Source: Curtobacterium sp. Leaf261 (GTDB lineage: Bacteria; Actinomycetota; Actinomycetes; Actinomycetales; Microbacteriaceae). From it: DNA of 64,000 nucleotides. Where the stretch lies: contig NZ_LMMJ01000010.1 in the NCBI RefSeq assembly GCF_001422205.1, positions 314,028 through 378,027 on the forward strand, read 5' to 3'. The notes beneath the pieces are model-generated. The model was given only the letters and a program-made list of their open reading frames with translations, did no database searches and was not told where the DNA came from. This document shows, in pieces, positions 17,614-26,390 of the stretch; position 1 is the first letter of the stretch; the number at the start of each line of letters is the position of its first letter. A program made the translations under genes and the position numbers.

Positions 17614-19695
17614 CTACCCGATCAGGCTCGGGCGCAGGTCGCGCAGCGTGCGCGCCCGGCCCTGCCGCCCGGCGACGACGAGCGTCACGACGAGCGCCCC
17701 CAGCAACCAGCACGCCAGGACCCCGGCATCCGACCACACCGCGGCCATCGACCCGCCGTACATGAGCTGCCGGATGGCGTCCACCGAGTAGCTCATCGGG
17801 AGCGCGAAGTGCAGCGCCGCCAACGGCCCCGGGAGCGTCTGCCACGGGAACGTCCCCCCGGCGGTGACGAGCTGGATGAGCATGAGCACCAGTCCGAGGA
17901 ACTGGCCGACGGACCCGAGCAGCACGTTGAGCATCATGATGATCGCGGCGAAGGTCACCGAGGCGAGCGCCATCACCGCGATCATGCCCACGTCGTGCGT
18001 CACCCCGAAGCCGAGCACGAACTTGACGATCGCGAACAGCGCGACCATCTGCACGACACCGAGGAGCGCCGGGGTCGCCCAAGCACCGAGCGTGATCGGC
18101 ACCGCGGCGCGGAACGAGCGACCACGCACTGCGGTGATCGCCCGCTTGGAGATCGGCTTGAGGATGAGGAAGAGCGCGTACATGCCGATCCACGCCGCGA
18201 GCGAGATGAAGAACGGCGCGAGACCCGCGCCGTAGGTCCCGGCGCTCGCGATGTCCTTGTTCGCCACCCCGACCGGGTCCGAGATCGCGGAGGCCTGGTC
18301 CGCACGCGAGGATGCGTTGGACGACGGGATCCGCGCGACGCCGGACTGCAGTCCGTCGTTGAGCTTCGTCGCCCCCGCATCGAGGGACGACAGCCCGGAC
18401 GACAACGACGACGCACCGGACGCTGCGGACGACGCACCGGTCGACAGCGACGATGCGCCGGAGGACAGGGCGGGGGCTGCGGCGGCGAGCGCGGATGTCC
18501 CCGAGGCGACCTGGGACGCGCCGGACGACAGGGTGGACGCACCCGACGCGGCGGACGCGATGCCGTTCGACAGCTGCGGTGCGGCGGCAGCGAGTGCGGC
18601 GGCGCCCGCGGACACCTGCGCAGAGCCGTCGCGCAGCTGGTCGAGCTGGCCGGTGAGTGCCGTGGCCTGTGCCTTCGCGCCGTCGACCCGCTGCTGGAAG
18701 TCGGAGTCCGCGAGCGTCGCCGTGAGCGCGGACTGCTGCTCCGGGGTGAGCGTCACACCCTCGGGCAGTGCCGCGACGACCGCTGCGACGGCGGACTCCG
18801 GCGTCAGCCCGGCGAGCTGCGCCGCGAGCGGGTCGGCGGTGTCCGCCAGCTGCTTGTTCCCGGCGGCGACGGCGGCGGCACCGGACGCCAGGGTCTGCGT
18901 GTCGGAGGGCAGTGACGACACCCCGGACTGCAGCGTGTCGAGTCCGGACGACAGCGTCGCGGCACCGGACGCCACCCTGTCGGCCCCGGTGTCCAGGGCG
19001 GCGGTCTTCGACGGCAGGTCCGCGGTCCCGGTCGCGAGCTGCGAGGCACCGGCGCTGAGCTGCGCGGTGCCGTCCGCCAACGACGACGCCCCGGTCTGCG
19101 CGCTCCCGAGCCCGTCGACGAGCTGCTGGGAGCCGTCGGCCGCGGACTGCAGGTTCGCGCGGATGTCGGCGAGCGAGACGAGCAGGGTCGTCGCGGCGCG
19201 CTTGCCGACCTGCTGGGTGACCGAGGCGCGGATCGACTTGCCGGCCTGCTCCGCGATCGTCGACGCGAGGTAGGAGTTCGTGTCGTCGGTGGTCATCACG
19301 ATCCGGGCGCGCCGGGGGTCGTCACCCGAGGCACTCGTCAGGTCGCGCGAGAAGCTCGCAGGGATGGTGAACGTGAAGTCGTAGTCGCCGTTCCTGATCC
19401 CGCTGGCGGCCTTCGACGCCGAGGTGATCGACCAGTCGAAGTCGCCGCTCTCGACCGCCTGGTCCGCGACCTTCTGGCCGTAGTTCACCCGATCCCCGTC
19501 GACCGTCGCGCCGGTGTCTTGCACGACGAGCGCGGCCGGGATGTGGTCGAGCTTGGCGTACGGGTCCTGGTTCGCCCAGAGGTACATGCCGCCGTAGAGG
19601 AGCGGCACGATCATCAGCGCGATGAACGCGAGTCGGGCGAGCGGGGTCGCGGTGAGTCGGCCGAGTTCGGCGCGGACGAGTGCGGGGGTGGTCAC
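17614..19695 (-). CDS. YhgE/Pip-family membrane protein (ABC-2 type permease fold)
   Basis: 693 residues. One membrane segment near residue 25 (LARLAFIALMIVPLLYGGMY), an extracellular domain (YDFTFTIPASFSRDL), then a long Ala/Ser/Gly-rich helical stalk (~190-450) of repeated ASGASxLSSG-like units, and about five C-terminal membrane segments. This is the standard YhgE/Pip layout; relatives include the phage infection protein and the type VII-associated EsaA. The GTG start overlaps the preceding gene by 4 bp (GTGA), making it third in an operon behind a TetR repressor and an ATPase-like protein. It is likely an exporter or envelope-stress component; the substrate is unknown. Confidence 0.88.
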   Translation of the reverse strand: MTTPALVRAELGRLTATPLARLAFIALMIVPLLYGGMYLWANQDPYAKLDHIPAALVVQDTGATVDGDRVNYGQKVADQAVESGDFDWSITSASKAASGIRNGDYDFTFTIPASFSRDLTSASGDDPRRARIVMTTDDTNSYLASTIAEQAGKSIRASVTQQVGKRAATTLLVSLADIRANLQSAADGSQQLVDGLGSAQTGASSLADGTAQLSAGASQLATGTADLPSKTAALDTGADRVASGAATLSSGLDTLQSGVSSLPSDTQTLASGAAAVAAGNKQLADTADPLAAQLAGLTPESAVAAVVAALPEGVTLTPEQQSALTATLADSDFQQRVDGAKAQATALTGQLDQLRDGSAQVSAGAAALAAAAPQLSNGIASAASGASTLSSGASQVASGTSALAAAAPALSSGASSLSTGASSAASGASSLSSGLSSLDAGATKLNDGLQSGVARIPSSNASSRADQASAISDPVGVANKDIASAGTYGAGLAPFFISLAAWIGMYALFLILKPISKRAITAVRGRSFRAAVPITLGAWATPALLGVVQMVALFAIVKFVLGFGVTHDVGMIAVMALASVTFAAIIMMLNVLLGSVGQFLGLVLMLIQLVTAGGTFPWQTLPGPLAALHFALPMSYSVDAIRQLMYGGSMAAVWSDAGVLACWLLGALVVTLVVAGRQGRARTLRDLRPSLIG

Positions 19696-20579
19696 GAGTG
19701 GGTGCTCTCCTGGGTGGACGGAGCGGCGGGATCGGTGGGGAGGGACGGCTCGGCCTGTGCGGGCGGACTCGCGTCCGGAGCAGCGGCAGGAGCGACGGCC
19801 TGGAGGGACGGCTCGGCCCCGGTGGTGACCGGCGCCTTCGCCGGCGCGGAGCCGGCCCCGGCGTCGGGGTCGGCGTCGGGGTCGGGGTCGGGGTCAGCGT
19901 CGGGCTGACGGTGGGCGGGCGCGTGGTGGTGCCGCGCGAGCGCTTCGGTGTCGGTGTCGGCGTCATCGGGTTCGGAGCCGGACGCGATGAGTGCGTCGAT
20001 CGTCTCCGCGGCGGCCATCGAGGTGATCACGAGCACGGCGACCCCGCGGTCTGCGACCTCCTGCAGGACCGCGAACCACTCCGGCACCGAGCCGCCGTGC
20101 CGCTCGGGGGACGTGACGACGAGCGCCTCGATGCCGGGCCGGAGCAACGCGAGCTCGACGAGGAGCCGGACCCGGAGCGCGGTGGGGATCCGCTCGATCG
20201 GGGTGTCCGCGTGTCGCGTGAGCCCGACCGCGTCGACGACCGTCTCCACCGCGGACCGCGACGCGCGCTCGCCGGCGTAGGCCAACTCCTCGCGTACGAC
20301 GCGGCGGACGGTCATCACGGGGAACGGCTCGGCGACCCCGGGGGTGTCCACGAGTGCCGTCGTCCGGCGGACCCGGGCGGCGTCGGCGACCCCGTCGACG
20401 AGGAGCCGCCCGGAGTCGGCCTCCATGCGACCGCCGGCGATGAGCGCGGCGATGGTCGGGGCGCTCTCGGTCTCGACACCGACGACACCGGGGCGTCCGG
20501 GGGCTGCGACGGCGGACACCGGCGGGAGCGCTGCGCCGGGGTCCTGCCCGAGGGCGAGCCGGTCGAGTTCGAGCATCAT
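19692..20579 (-). CDS. Degenerate ABC ATPase-like protein partnered with YhgE/Pip
   Basis: 295 residues. The layout follows an ABC nucleotide-binding domain: a strand leading into GVVGVETESAPTIAALIAGG, then ADSGRLLVDG, VALVDTPGV-like text at the Q-loop position, a helical segment ending RIPTALRVRLLVELALLRPG where the signature motif should be, and IEALVVTSPE where Walker B should be. The key residues are missing: no GxxGxGKS/T, no LSGG and no Asp-Glu pair. It is therefore probably a pseudo-ATPase. The C-terminal ~85 residues are low complexity (DPDPDPDADPDAGAG, then Pro/Ala-rich). It overlaps tetR by ATGA and the YhgE gene by GTGA. Confidence 0.72.
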   Translation of the reverse strand: MMLELDRLALGQDPGAALPPVSAVAAPGRPGVVGVETESAPTIAALIAGGRMEADSGRLLVDGVADAARVRRTTALVDTPGVAEPFPVMTVRRVVREELAYAGERASRSAVETVVDAVGLTRHADTPIERIPTALRVRLLVELALLRPGIEALVVTSPERHGGSVPEWFAVLQEVADRGVAVLVITSMAAAETIDALIASGSEPDDADTDTEALARHHHAPAHRQPDADPDPDPDADPDAGAGSAPAKAPVTTGAEPSLQAVAPAAAPDASPPAQAEPSLPTDPAAPSTQESTHS

Positions 20580-21253
20580 GCGTGCGACTCCGCGGGGTCG
20601 GTGGTGGTCGACGTAGGGGGTGTCGGCGCGGGGATCGTGGCGAGGACGTCGGCTGCGCGTCGCCAGTCGAGCCCGGCCATGCCGAGCGCGGACAGGACGA
20701 CCATGCGGTGCCCGTCGGCGGTGGACGTCCCCGAGCGCGTGGCCTCGTCGAGGACGGTGAAGCACGCGCCCTCGACGAGCCTCGCCAGGGTGCCGGGGCT
20801 GACGTCCGACCGCAGGGTGCCGTCCTCGGCCCCGAGCGCACAGGCCTCGCGAACGGCGGCACGGACCGGGGCGAGGACGGTGCCGATCTGCTCGGCGAAG
20901 GGTCCGTGCACGGCGATCTGGGCCATCGACCTGACGTGCGAGACCTCGGCCCAGAGCGCCGCGGCGATGACGGCGATGCGGGTGACCGGCGCGAGCGGAT
21001 CGAGCGTGGGCCCGTTCGGCACGGCGGCGGCGATCCTGGCCGCCCCGGACGTCACGACCTCGCGCACCAGGTCGTCGCGTGACGGGAAGTGTCCGTAGAC
21101 CGCACGCCGCGACAGCCCTGCCGCGGCCGCGATGGTCTCGAGCGAGGCATCGGGATCGGCCTGGAGGGACGTGCGGGCCGCCTCGATGAGTGCGGCCCGG
21201 TTCTCGGTCGCGTCGCGCCTGGCGGGGCGACGGTCCGCGCGTGTGGTGGGCAT
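20576..21253 (-). CDS. TetR-family repressor of the YhgE operon
   Basis: 225 residues. Helix-turn-helix NRAALIEAARTSLQADPDAS, then TIAAAAGLSRRAVYGHFPSRDDLVREV, is a classic TetR head. The C-terminal domain is helical with a conserved-looking LARLVEGACFTVLDEA. The start at 21253 is chosen because a complete promoter ends there: -35 TTGCAC, 17-bp spacer, -10 TACGCT and 6 nt to the ATG. A 24-bp palindrome covers the -35 and spacer. Autoregulation of the three-gene operon is therefore expected. Confidence 0.9.
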   Translation of the reverse strand: MPTTRADRRPARRDATENRAALIEAARTSLQADPDASLETIAAAAGLSRRAVYGHFPSRDDLVREVVTSGAARIAAAVPNGPTLDPLAPVTRIAVIAAALWAEVSHVRSMAQIAVHGPFAEQIGTVLAPVRAAVREACALGAEDGTLRSDVSPGTLARLVEGACFTVLDEATRSGTSTADGHRMVVLSALGMAGLDWRRAADVLATIPAPTPPTSTTTDPAESHA

Positions 21254-21267
21254 GTGACCAGCGTAAT

Positions 21268-21291
21268 AAGTTGCACAGCGGTGTGCAACTT
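21268..21291. promoter_or_regulatory. TetR operator overlapping the operon promoter
   Basis: Perfect inverted repeat: AAGTTGCACA, 4-nt spacer, TGTGCAACTT. On the minus strand it contains the -35 box TTGCAC and most of the 17-nt spacer before TACGCT (21260-21265). Size and symmetry fit a TetR dimer site. It may also affect the divergent subtilase gene 114 bp away. Confidence 0.82.
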
Positions 21292-21405
21292 GTATCGCGA
21301 GATCACCCCCGAACGAGGGGCGTCCCCCAAAGTGCGGACTGCGTTCCTGAGCATCCACGAATAGTTTTCGAAGACTGTTCTCCACAACACTGCCCAGGAG
21401 CGTCC

Positions 21406-24400
21406 GTGACCTCTGCACCACGAGCACCACACCCGAAGCACACCCCATCCCACTCCTTCGCTCGTCGTTCTGCCCGGACGGTCACCACGATGGTGGCCGC
21501 GGCAGCGATCGCCTGTGGTGGACTCGCGCTCACCGGCGGCGTCGCCCAGGCCGCCCCGCTCGGGAGCGCCGAGGTCGCCGCGCTGAAGCTCACGGCCCCG
21601 ATCAAGAAGGCGTCCGGCCCGATCGCGGCGTTCATCCGCACGACGGGCGACGGTGCCCTCGCGGTCGACGCCGCGGCGAAGGGTGGTGACCTCGCGCGCT
21701 CGACAGTCCAGTCCGCCGCAGCCAAGCAGCGCGTGACGGCCATCGAGAAGACCACGGACGCAGTCACCGCCGCGGTGAAGAGCAAGGACGGCTCGGCCGA
21801 CGAGCTCTACTCGACGGCGTACACGGTCCCGGGTGTCGCGGTCGTCGCCGACGCGAGCACCCTGCGCGAGATCGCCAAGCGCTCCGACGTGCAGAGCATC
21901 CTGCCCCTGACGAGCAAGCAGGTCAGCGACCCGACCGAGGTCACCGACGGTGCCGCACCGAGCGGGGTCGACCCGGACATGGTGAAGCCCGGCGCCGACG
22001 GGGTCAGCCCGAAGAACGCCGCGTCGGACATCTACACCCGCTCGCTCGACGCCTGGCAGCAGACCGGCAAGACCGGCAAGGGCGTGAACATCGCCGTCAT
22101 CGACACCGGCCTCGACTACACGCAGGCCGACTTCGGCGGTCCGGGCACGGTCGCCGCCTACGACGCCGCCCTCGCGAACACCGCGGCGCCGACCAAGGGT
22201 TCCTACGACGATGCGAAGTTCCTCGGCGGCTACGACTTCGCCGGCCCGACGTACAACGCGGACGACACCGACCCGGCGACCTACGACCCGACCCCGGCGC
22301 CGGACGACAACCCGATCGACGGACGCGGCGGCGAGCACGGCACGCACGTCTCCGGCACCGCAGCGGGCTACGGGCTGAACGCCGACCGGACCACGTTCGA
22401 CGGCGACTACACGAAGCTCACGAACCAGAAGATCCAGGACATGTACGTCGGTCCCGGCACGGCCCCGGAGGCCGGGCTCTACGCCCTGAAGGTGTTCGGC
22501 GACGCCGGCGGCTCGACGAACCTGACGGGTGCCGCGCTCGACTGGGTGGGTCAGGCGCTCACCGAGGGCAAGGACATCAACGTCATCAACCTGTCGCTCG
22601 GCTCCGACTACGGCGCACCGGACGACCCGGACAACGCCAAGATCGACGCCCTCACCGCCCGCGGGGTCCTCCCCGTGATCGCGAACGGCAACGCCGACGA
22701 CTTCACCGACATCGGTGGCAGCCCGGGGAACGCGGAGGGTGCCCTCACGGTCGCCGCAGCCGCCACCGGGCAGAGCCTCTTCGACGCCGTCGCCGTCACC
22801 GCGCCGTCCGACAAGACCGGCAACGTCCGCGCGCAGTACTCGCAGAACTACCAGGGCACGCTCCCGGTCGAGGGCGACGTCGTCGTCCCGAGCGCGGCGG
22901 ACCCGGACGGCTGCACCGCGTTCGGCGCCGATGACGCCGCGGCGATCGCCGGCAAGGTCGTCTGGCTCAAGTGGACCGATGCCGCGCTCGAGTGCGGTTC
23001 CGGCGTCCGGTTCACCAACGTCGCCGCCGCGGGCGGTGTCGGGGTCCTGCTCGCAGGCACGGTCAACAGCTTCGACTCCGGCATCGCCGGGAACACCACC
23101 GTCCCGGGAGCCGAGCTGACGCTGGATGCCGTGACGAGCCTCCAGGCCGCTGCCACCGCCGGCACGCTGCACGTGCAGTTCCGTGACGACCTCAAGGGCT
23201 CCGAGCTCGCGATCGACGCGGACTCGGTGAACACGCTCGCGTCGTTCACGAGCCGCGGCGTGCACGGGTCGTTCGACCAGATCGTCAAGCCGGACATCGC
23301 CGCCCCCGGTGTGAACGTCATCTCCGCGGCATCGGGCACCGGCAACGGTCGCCTGTCGCTCTCCGGCACGTCGATGGCCACCCCGCACACCGCGGGCATC
23401 GCCGCACTGACGTTCGAGTCGCACCCGACCTGGTCCGCACCGGACGTCAAGGCCGCGCTCATGAACACCGCCACGCACGACGTGCAGGACGGCGATCAGG
23501 ACGCGAACCTGCTGCGCCAGGGCACCGGTCGCGTCGACGCGCTCCAGGCCGTCACCGCGGGGACCACGGTCCGCTCCGTGCAGAACGACCAGCTGGTCAC
23601 AGCGTCGTTCGGCGTCGTCGGGGTGCAGTCCGCCACGACGCAGACCCGGACCCTGCAGATCAAGAACACCGACGGTCGGCCGCACACGTACGACGTCGCC
23701 TACGAGGCACGCGTCGCACAGCCCGGCGTGACCTTCACGGTGAACACCAAGCGCGTCACGGTCGTGCCGCACGGCACCGCCACGGTCACGCTCACCATGG
23801 CGATCCCCGACCCGACGCTGCTCCGGAAGGTCATCGACCCGACGCAGGAGGCCGTGCAGTCCGGCTACGACCGCGAGTTCGTCGCGGCCGCCACCGGCCT
23901 CGTCACGTTCACCCCGACCGACAAGAAGTACAACCCGCTGCGGCTCGCGACCTTCGCGGCGCCGAAGCCGGTGAGTGCCGTGCAGGGGTCCGACGTGGTC
24001 TTCAAGGACCAGGACACGACCGCTCCGTTGACCCTGACCGGGAAGACCTTCGCTCAGGGCACCGGCACGACCGGGTACACCGCGCTGGCGGCGCCGTTCG
24101 TCCTGGGCGGCACCGACCCGGCCGAGTCGTTCCCCGAGGGATCGGCGAAGCAGTCGCTCGAGGCCGCTGACGTCCGGACGTTCGGTGCGAGCACCGACAC
24201 CACCGGGCTCATGGACAAGTCGACGGGCGTCGTGTCCTTCGGGGTGCAGACGAACGGGCCGGACGCGAACCCCGGTGCGGTCACGAACGTCGAGGTCCTC
24301 ATCGACACCGACCGCGACGGCACGCCGGACTTCCTGACGTACGACTCGAAGTCGGCCGTCGTGGACGCCACGTTCGCGACGACGATCGACCTGGCGACCG

Positions 24401-25095
24401 GCGAGACCGTCGACGCCGAACCGCTGAACGGCGGCGCTCCGGGTCAGGACGTCAACACGTTCGACAGCTCGGTCAAGGTCCTGCCGGTCGCGCTGAGTGC
24501 CCTCGGGTACTCGGCCGACTCGGCGGACACCGCGTTCGACTACTCGGTGCAGACGGAGTCGCAGTACGCCCCGTCGCTCGCCACGAGCGGTGACTACGTC
24601 GTCGACACCACGAACACCGCGACGTTCGACCCGTACGCCCCAGCGCTCTGGTTCACGCAGGGCACGGCCGCCGGTCCGCTCTTCGCGGACTCCGGCGCGA
24701 TCACCGTCAACCGGGCGGCCGCGTCCGACGCCCGCGTGCTCCTGCTCCACCTGCACAACGCGACGGACAACCAGGCACAGGTGCTGGCCACCTCCACCAC
24801 GGTGACGACGCCGACGCTGACGCTCAAGAAGGGCAGCGAGCCCTTCATCAGCGGGACGCCGCGGGTCGGACACCGGCTCACCGCCCACGAGGGTCGGTGG
24901 AACGCCAAGAAGGTCCAGTACAGCTACCAGTGGCTGCGTGACGGTGCGCCGATCGCCACGGCCACCGGCGCGCGGTACGAGCTCGTGAAGGCGGACCAGG
25001 GGCACCGGATCTCGGTGACCATCACGGCGACCGCGAAGGGCTACCTGCCCGGGACGGCGACGACGGACCGCACGAGGCCGGTCACGCGGCGCTAG
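21406..25095 (+). CDS. Secreted subtilisin-like serine protease (S8) with PA insert and C-terminal Ig-like domain
   Basis: 1229 residues. Signal peptide with hydrophobic core MVAAAAIACGGLALTGGVAQA, cleavage near residue 50, then an inhibitor I9-like propeptide (VAVVADASTLREIAKRSDV). The catalytic triad is Asp233 (IAVIDTGLDY), His311 (GEHGTHVSG) and Ser656 (GTSMATPH). A protease-associated domain is inserted between His and Ser (~450-560). Long beta-rich domains follow, and residues ~1150-1229 resemble an Ig-like cell-surface module (YSYQWLRDGAPIATATGARY). The GTG start at 21406 has CAGGAG 5 nt upstream. It is probably an extracellular protein-degrading enzyme; there is no LPxTG or LPVVSG end. 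The terminator is at 25169. Confidence 0.93.
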   Translation: MTSAPRAPHPKHTPSHSFARRSARTVTTMVAAAAIACGGLALTGGVAQAAPLGSAEVAALKLTAPIKKASGPIAAFIRTTGDGALAVDAAAKGGDLARSTVQSAAAKQRVTAIEKTTDAVTAAVKSKDGSADELYSTAYTVPGVAVVADASTLREIAKRSDVQSILPLTSKQVSDPTEVTDGAAPSGVDPDMVKPGADGVSPKNAASDIYTRSLDAWQQTGKTGKGVNIAVIDTGLDYTQADFGGPGTVAAYDAALANTAAPTKGSYDDAKFLGGYDFAGPTYNADDTDPATYDPTPAPDDNPIDGRGGEHGTHVSGTAAGYGLNADRTTFDGDYTKLTNQKIQDMYVGPGTAPEAGLYALKVFGDAGGSTNLTGAALDWVGQALTEGKDINVINLSLGSDYGAPDDPDNAKIDALTARGVLPVIANGNADDFTDIGGSPGNAEGALTVAAAATGQSLFDAVAVTAPSDKTGNVRAQYSQNYQGTLPVEGDVVVPSAADPDGCTAFGADDAAAIAGKVVWLKWTDAALECGSGVRFTNVAAAGGVGVLLAGTVNSFDSGIAGNTTVPGAELTLDAVTSLQAAATAGTLHVQFRDDLKGSELAIDADSVNTLASFTSRGVHGSFDQIVKPDIAAPGVNVISAASGTGNGRLSLSGTSMATPHTAGIAALTFESHPTWSAPDVKAALMNTATHDVQDGDQDANLLRQGTGRVDALQAVTAGTTVRSVQNDQLVTASFGVVGVQSATTQTRTLQIKNTDGRPHTYDVAYEARVAQPGVTFTVNTKRVTVVPHGTATVTLTMAIPDPTLLRKVIDPTQEAVQSGYDREFVAAATGLVTFTPTDKKYNPLRLATFAAPKPVSAVQGSDVVFKDQDTTAPLTLTGKTFAQGTGTTGYTALAAPFVLGGTDPAESFPEGSAKQSLEAADVRTFGASTDTTGLMDKSTGVVSFGVQTNGPDANPGAVTNVEVLIDTDRDGTPDFLTYDSKSAVVDATFATTIDLATGETVDAEPLNGGAPGQDVNTFDSSVKVLPVALSALGYSADSADTAFDYSVQTESQYAPSLATSGDYVVDTTNTATFDPYAPALWFTQGTAAGPLFADSGAITVNRAAASDARVLLLHLHNATDNQAQVLATSTTVTTPTLTLKKGSEPFISGTPRVGHRLTAHEGRWNAKKVQYSYQWLRDGAPIATATGARYELVKADQGHRISVTITATAKGYLPGTATTDRTRPVTRR

Positions 25096-25168
25096 CAGCA
25101 CCGGTCGCCCGCGACCGAGCACCGGGCCGGACGGACGGTCCGGCCCGGTCGGGACGGATCCGATCCGG

Positions 25169-25206
25169 ACGGGAGGGACGGTGCCAGCTGGCACCGTCCC
25201 TCCCGT
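25169..25206. terminator. Perfect 19-bp-arm palindrome, bidirectional terminator
   Basis: Arms ACGGGAGGGACGGTGCCAG and its complement meet directly at CCAG/CTGG. It lies between the convergent subtilase (ends 25095) and L,D-transpeptidase (ends 25356) genes. The remaining intergenic bases up to 25355 show no coding signal; a small palindrome CTGATCCGGATCAG touches the transpeptidase stop. Confidence 0.8.
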
Positions 25207-25355
25207 TCGTCATCGGTGCACGTCTCCCCGCGTCTGCGCAACGCGGACATGTCGGAGAGCGCGTCGCGGACCCCGCTCGACCCGGGCGACGCGGACGTCG
25301 TCCGCATGTGACCCGAGCAGTGGCTCGCTCGGACGACCGGGCCCGCTGATCCGGA

Positions 25356-26264
25356 TCAGGCCGTGATCTCGACGAGCGTGCCGAGCGGGAGCTGGTTGAC
25401 CGCGTCCACGCCGGTGCTCGACAGGCGGACACACCCGTGCGAGATGTCGCCCGTCGCCTGCGCCTCGTAGTGCACCCCGATGAGCCCGCCGTCCTCGCCG
25501 CCGTAGGGTTCGTCGGCGGCCGCCGAGTGCAGCGACGTCAGGTTGATCGGGTGCACCGTCTGGTTCTGCGCCGGGTCCAGGTACCGCGCCTCGATGTACC
25601 CCACGACCCCGGTCGGTGTGGGTGTGCCGGATGCGCCCACACCCGCCGGGAAGGACTGCTCCACCTTGCCCGCGGCGTCGACGATCGACACGGTCTGCTT
25701 GCTCACCGAGATCGACACGTGCATCTCGAGGGTGGTCCCCTTGGTGAGCAGGTCCTTGCGCATCCACGCGACGGTCTGCGCGGCGGAGCCGTTCGGCGCG
25801 ACGGACGGGAGCTGCTGCCGGCTCGGCGTGAGCACGAGCGCCCACGGGCCGTCGAACCGCACGGGGACGACGACCGTCGGTTCGTTCAGGAAGTTCTTCG
25901 CGGCGAGCCTCGCGACGGCGGTCTGCTGATCGGCTCCGTAGAGCGGTGCGTCGGCAGAGATCGTGTACGACGACCTCGAGGCCTTCGTGATCCCGCTCTC
26001 GTAGTACGGGAGCAGTCCGCCGATCACCGCGTTGTAGCGCGCCTCGGGCAGCGCGGCGATCGTGTCGGCGTCCGGTGCGCGGTACGGCGGCCTCGCTGAG
26101 GCGGAGGGCCCGGACGTCGTCGACGCCGAGGTGGACGGCGCCGGGCTCGCCGTCGAGCGGAGGGCCGCCGGGATCAGGAACGCCGCGAGGACCGCGAGCA
26201 GGACGATCGCGACGCCGACGATGAGCAGGGTGCGTCGGCGGGCGGAGGGGTTCTGAGAGGTCAT
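25356..26264 (-). CDS. L,D-transpeptidase (YkuD domain), membrane-anchored
   Basis: 302 residues. A short cytoplasmic start and one membrane anchor (TLLIVGVAIVLLAVLAAFLI) are followed by a Ser/Thr/Pro linker, an unclassified domain (~60-190), and a YkuD domain ending in GDISHGCVRLSSTGVDAVNQ. The catalytic Cys and His of the HGCVR motif are present. Such enzymes form 3-3 peptidoglycan cross-links, and some attach proteins to peptidoglycan. It lies directly downstream of the LPVVSG-ended Ig-repeat gene on the same strand, separated by a terminator. Confidence 0.92.
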   Translation of the reverse strand: MTSQNPSARRRTLLIVGVAIVLLAVLAAFLIPAALRSTASPAPSTSASTTSGPSASARPPYRAPDADTIAALPEARYNAVIGGLLPYYESGITKASRSSYTISADAPLYGADQQTAVARLAAKNFLNEPTVVVPVRFDGPWALVLTPSRQQLPSVAPNGSAAQTVAWMRKDLLTKGTTLEMHVSISVSKQTVSIVDAAGKVEQSFPAGVGASGTPTPTGVVGYIEARYLDPAQNQTVHPINLTSLHSAAADEPYGGEDGGLIGVHYEAQATGDISHGCVRLSSTGVDAVNQLPLGTLVEITA

Positions 26265-26341
26265 GGTTCCAGGGGGTCGCGCTGGTCGTCGGGACTGCTG
26301 GGGGATCGCGTGTCACCGGTGGTCGGCGACGGGAACGACGA

Positions 26342-26370
26342 AACCGGGCCAGCAGCACGCTGGCCCGGTT
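26342..26370 (-). terminator. Intrinsic terminator-like hairpin after the Ig-repeat gene
   Basis: 12-bp arms AACCGGGCCAGC and GCTGGCCCGGTT around a 5-nt loop, 20 bp beyond the stop at 26391. It does not belong to either recurrent palindrome family. Confidence 0.75.
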
Positions 26371-26390
26371 CCGTCATCGTTGTGCCTCGA

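Noticed and set aside
21052..25194. A very long open frame on the minus strand across the subtilase gene
   Set aside because: It is antisense to a protein with an intact signal peptide and catalytic triad, and its translation is Arg/Val/Asp-rich nonsense typical of the mirror frame in high-GC DNA.
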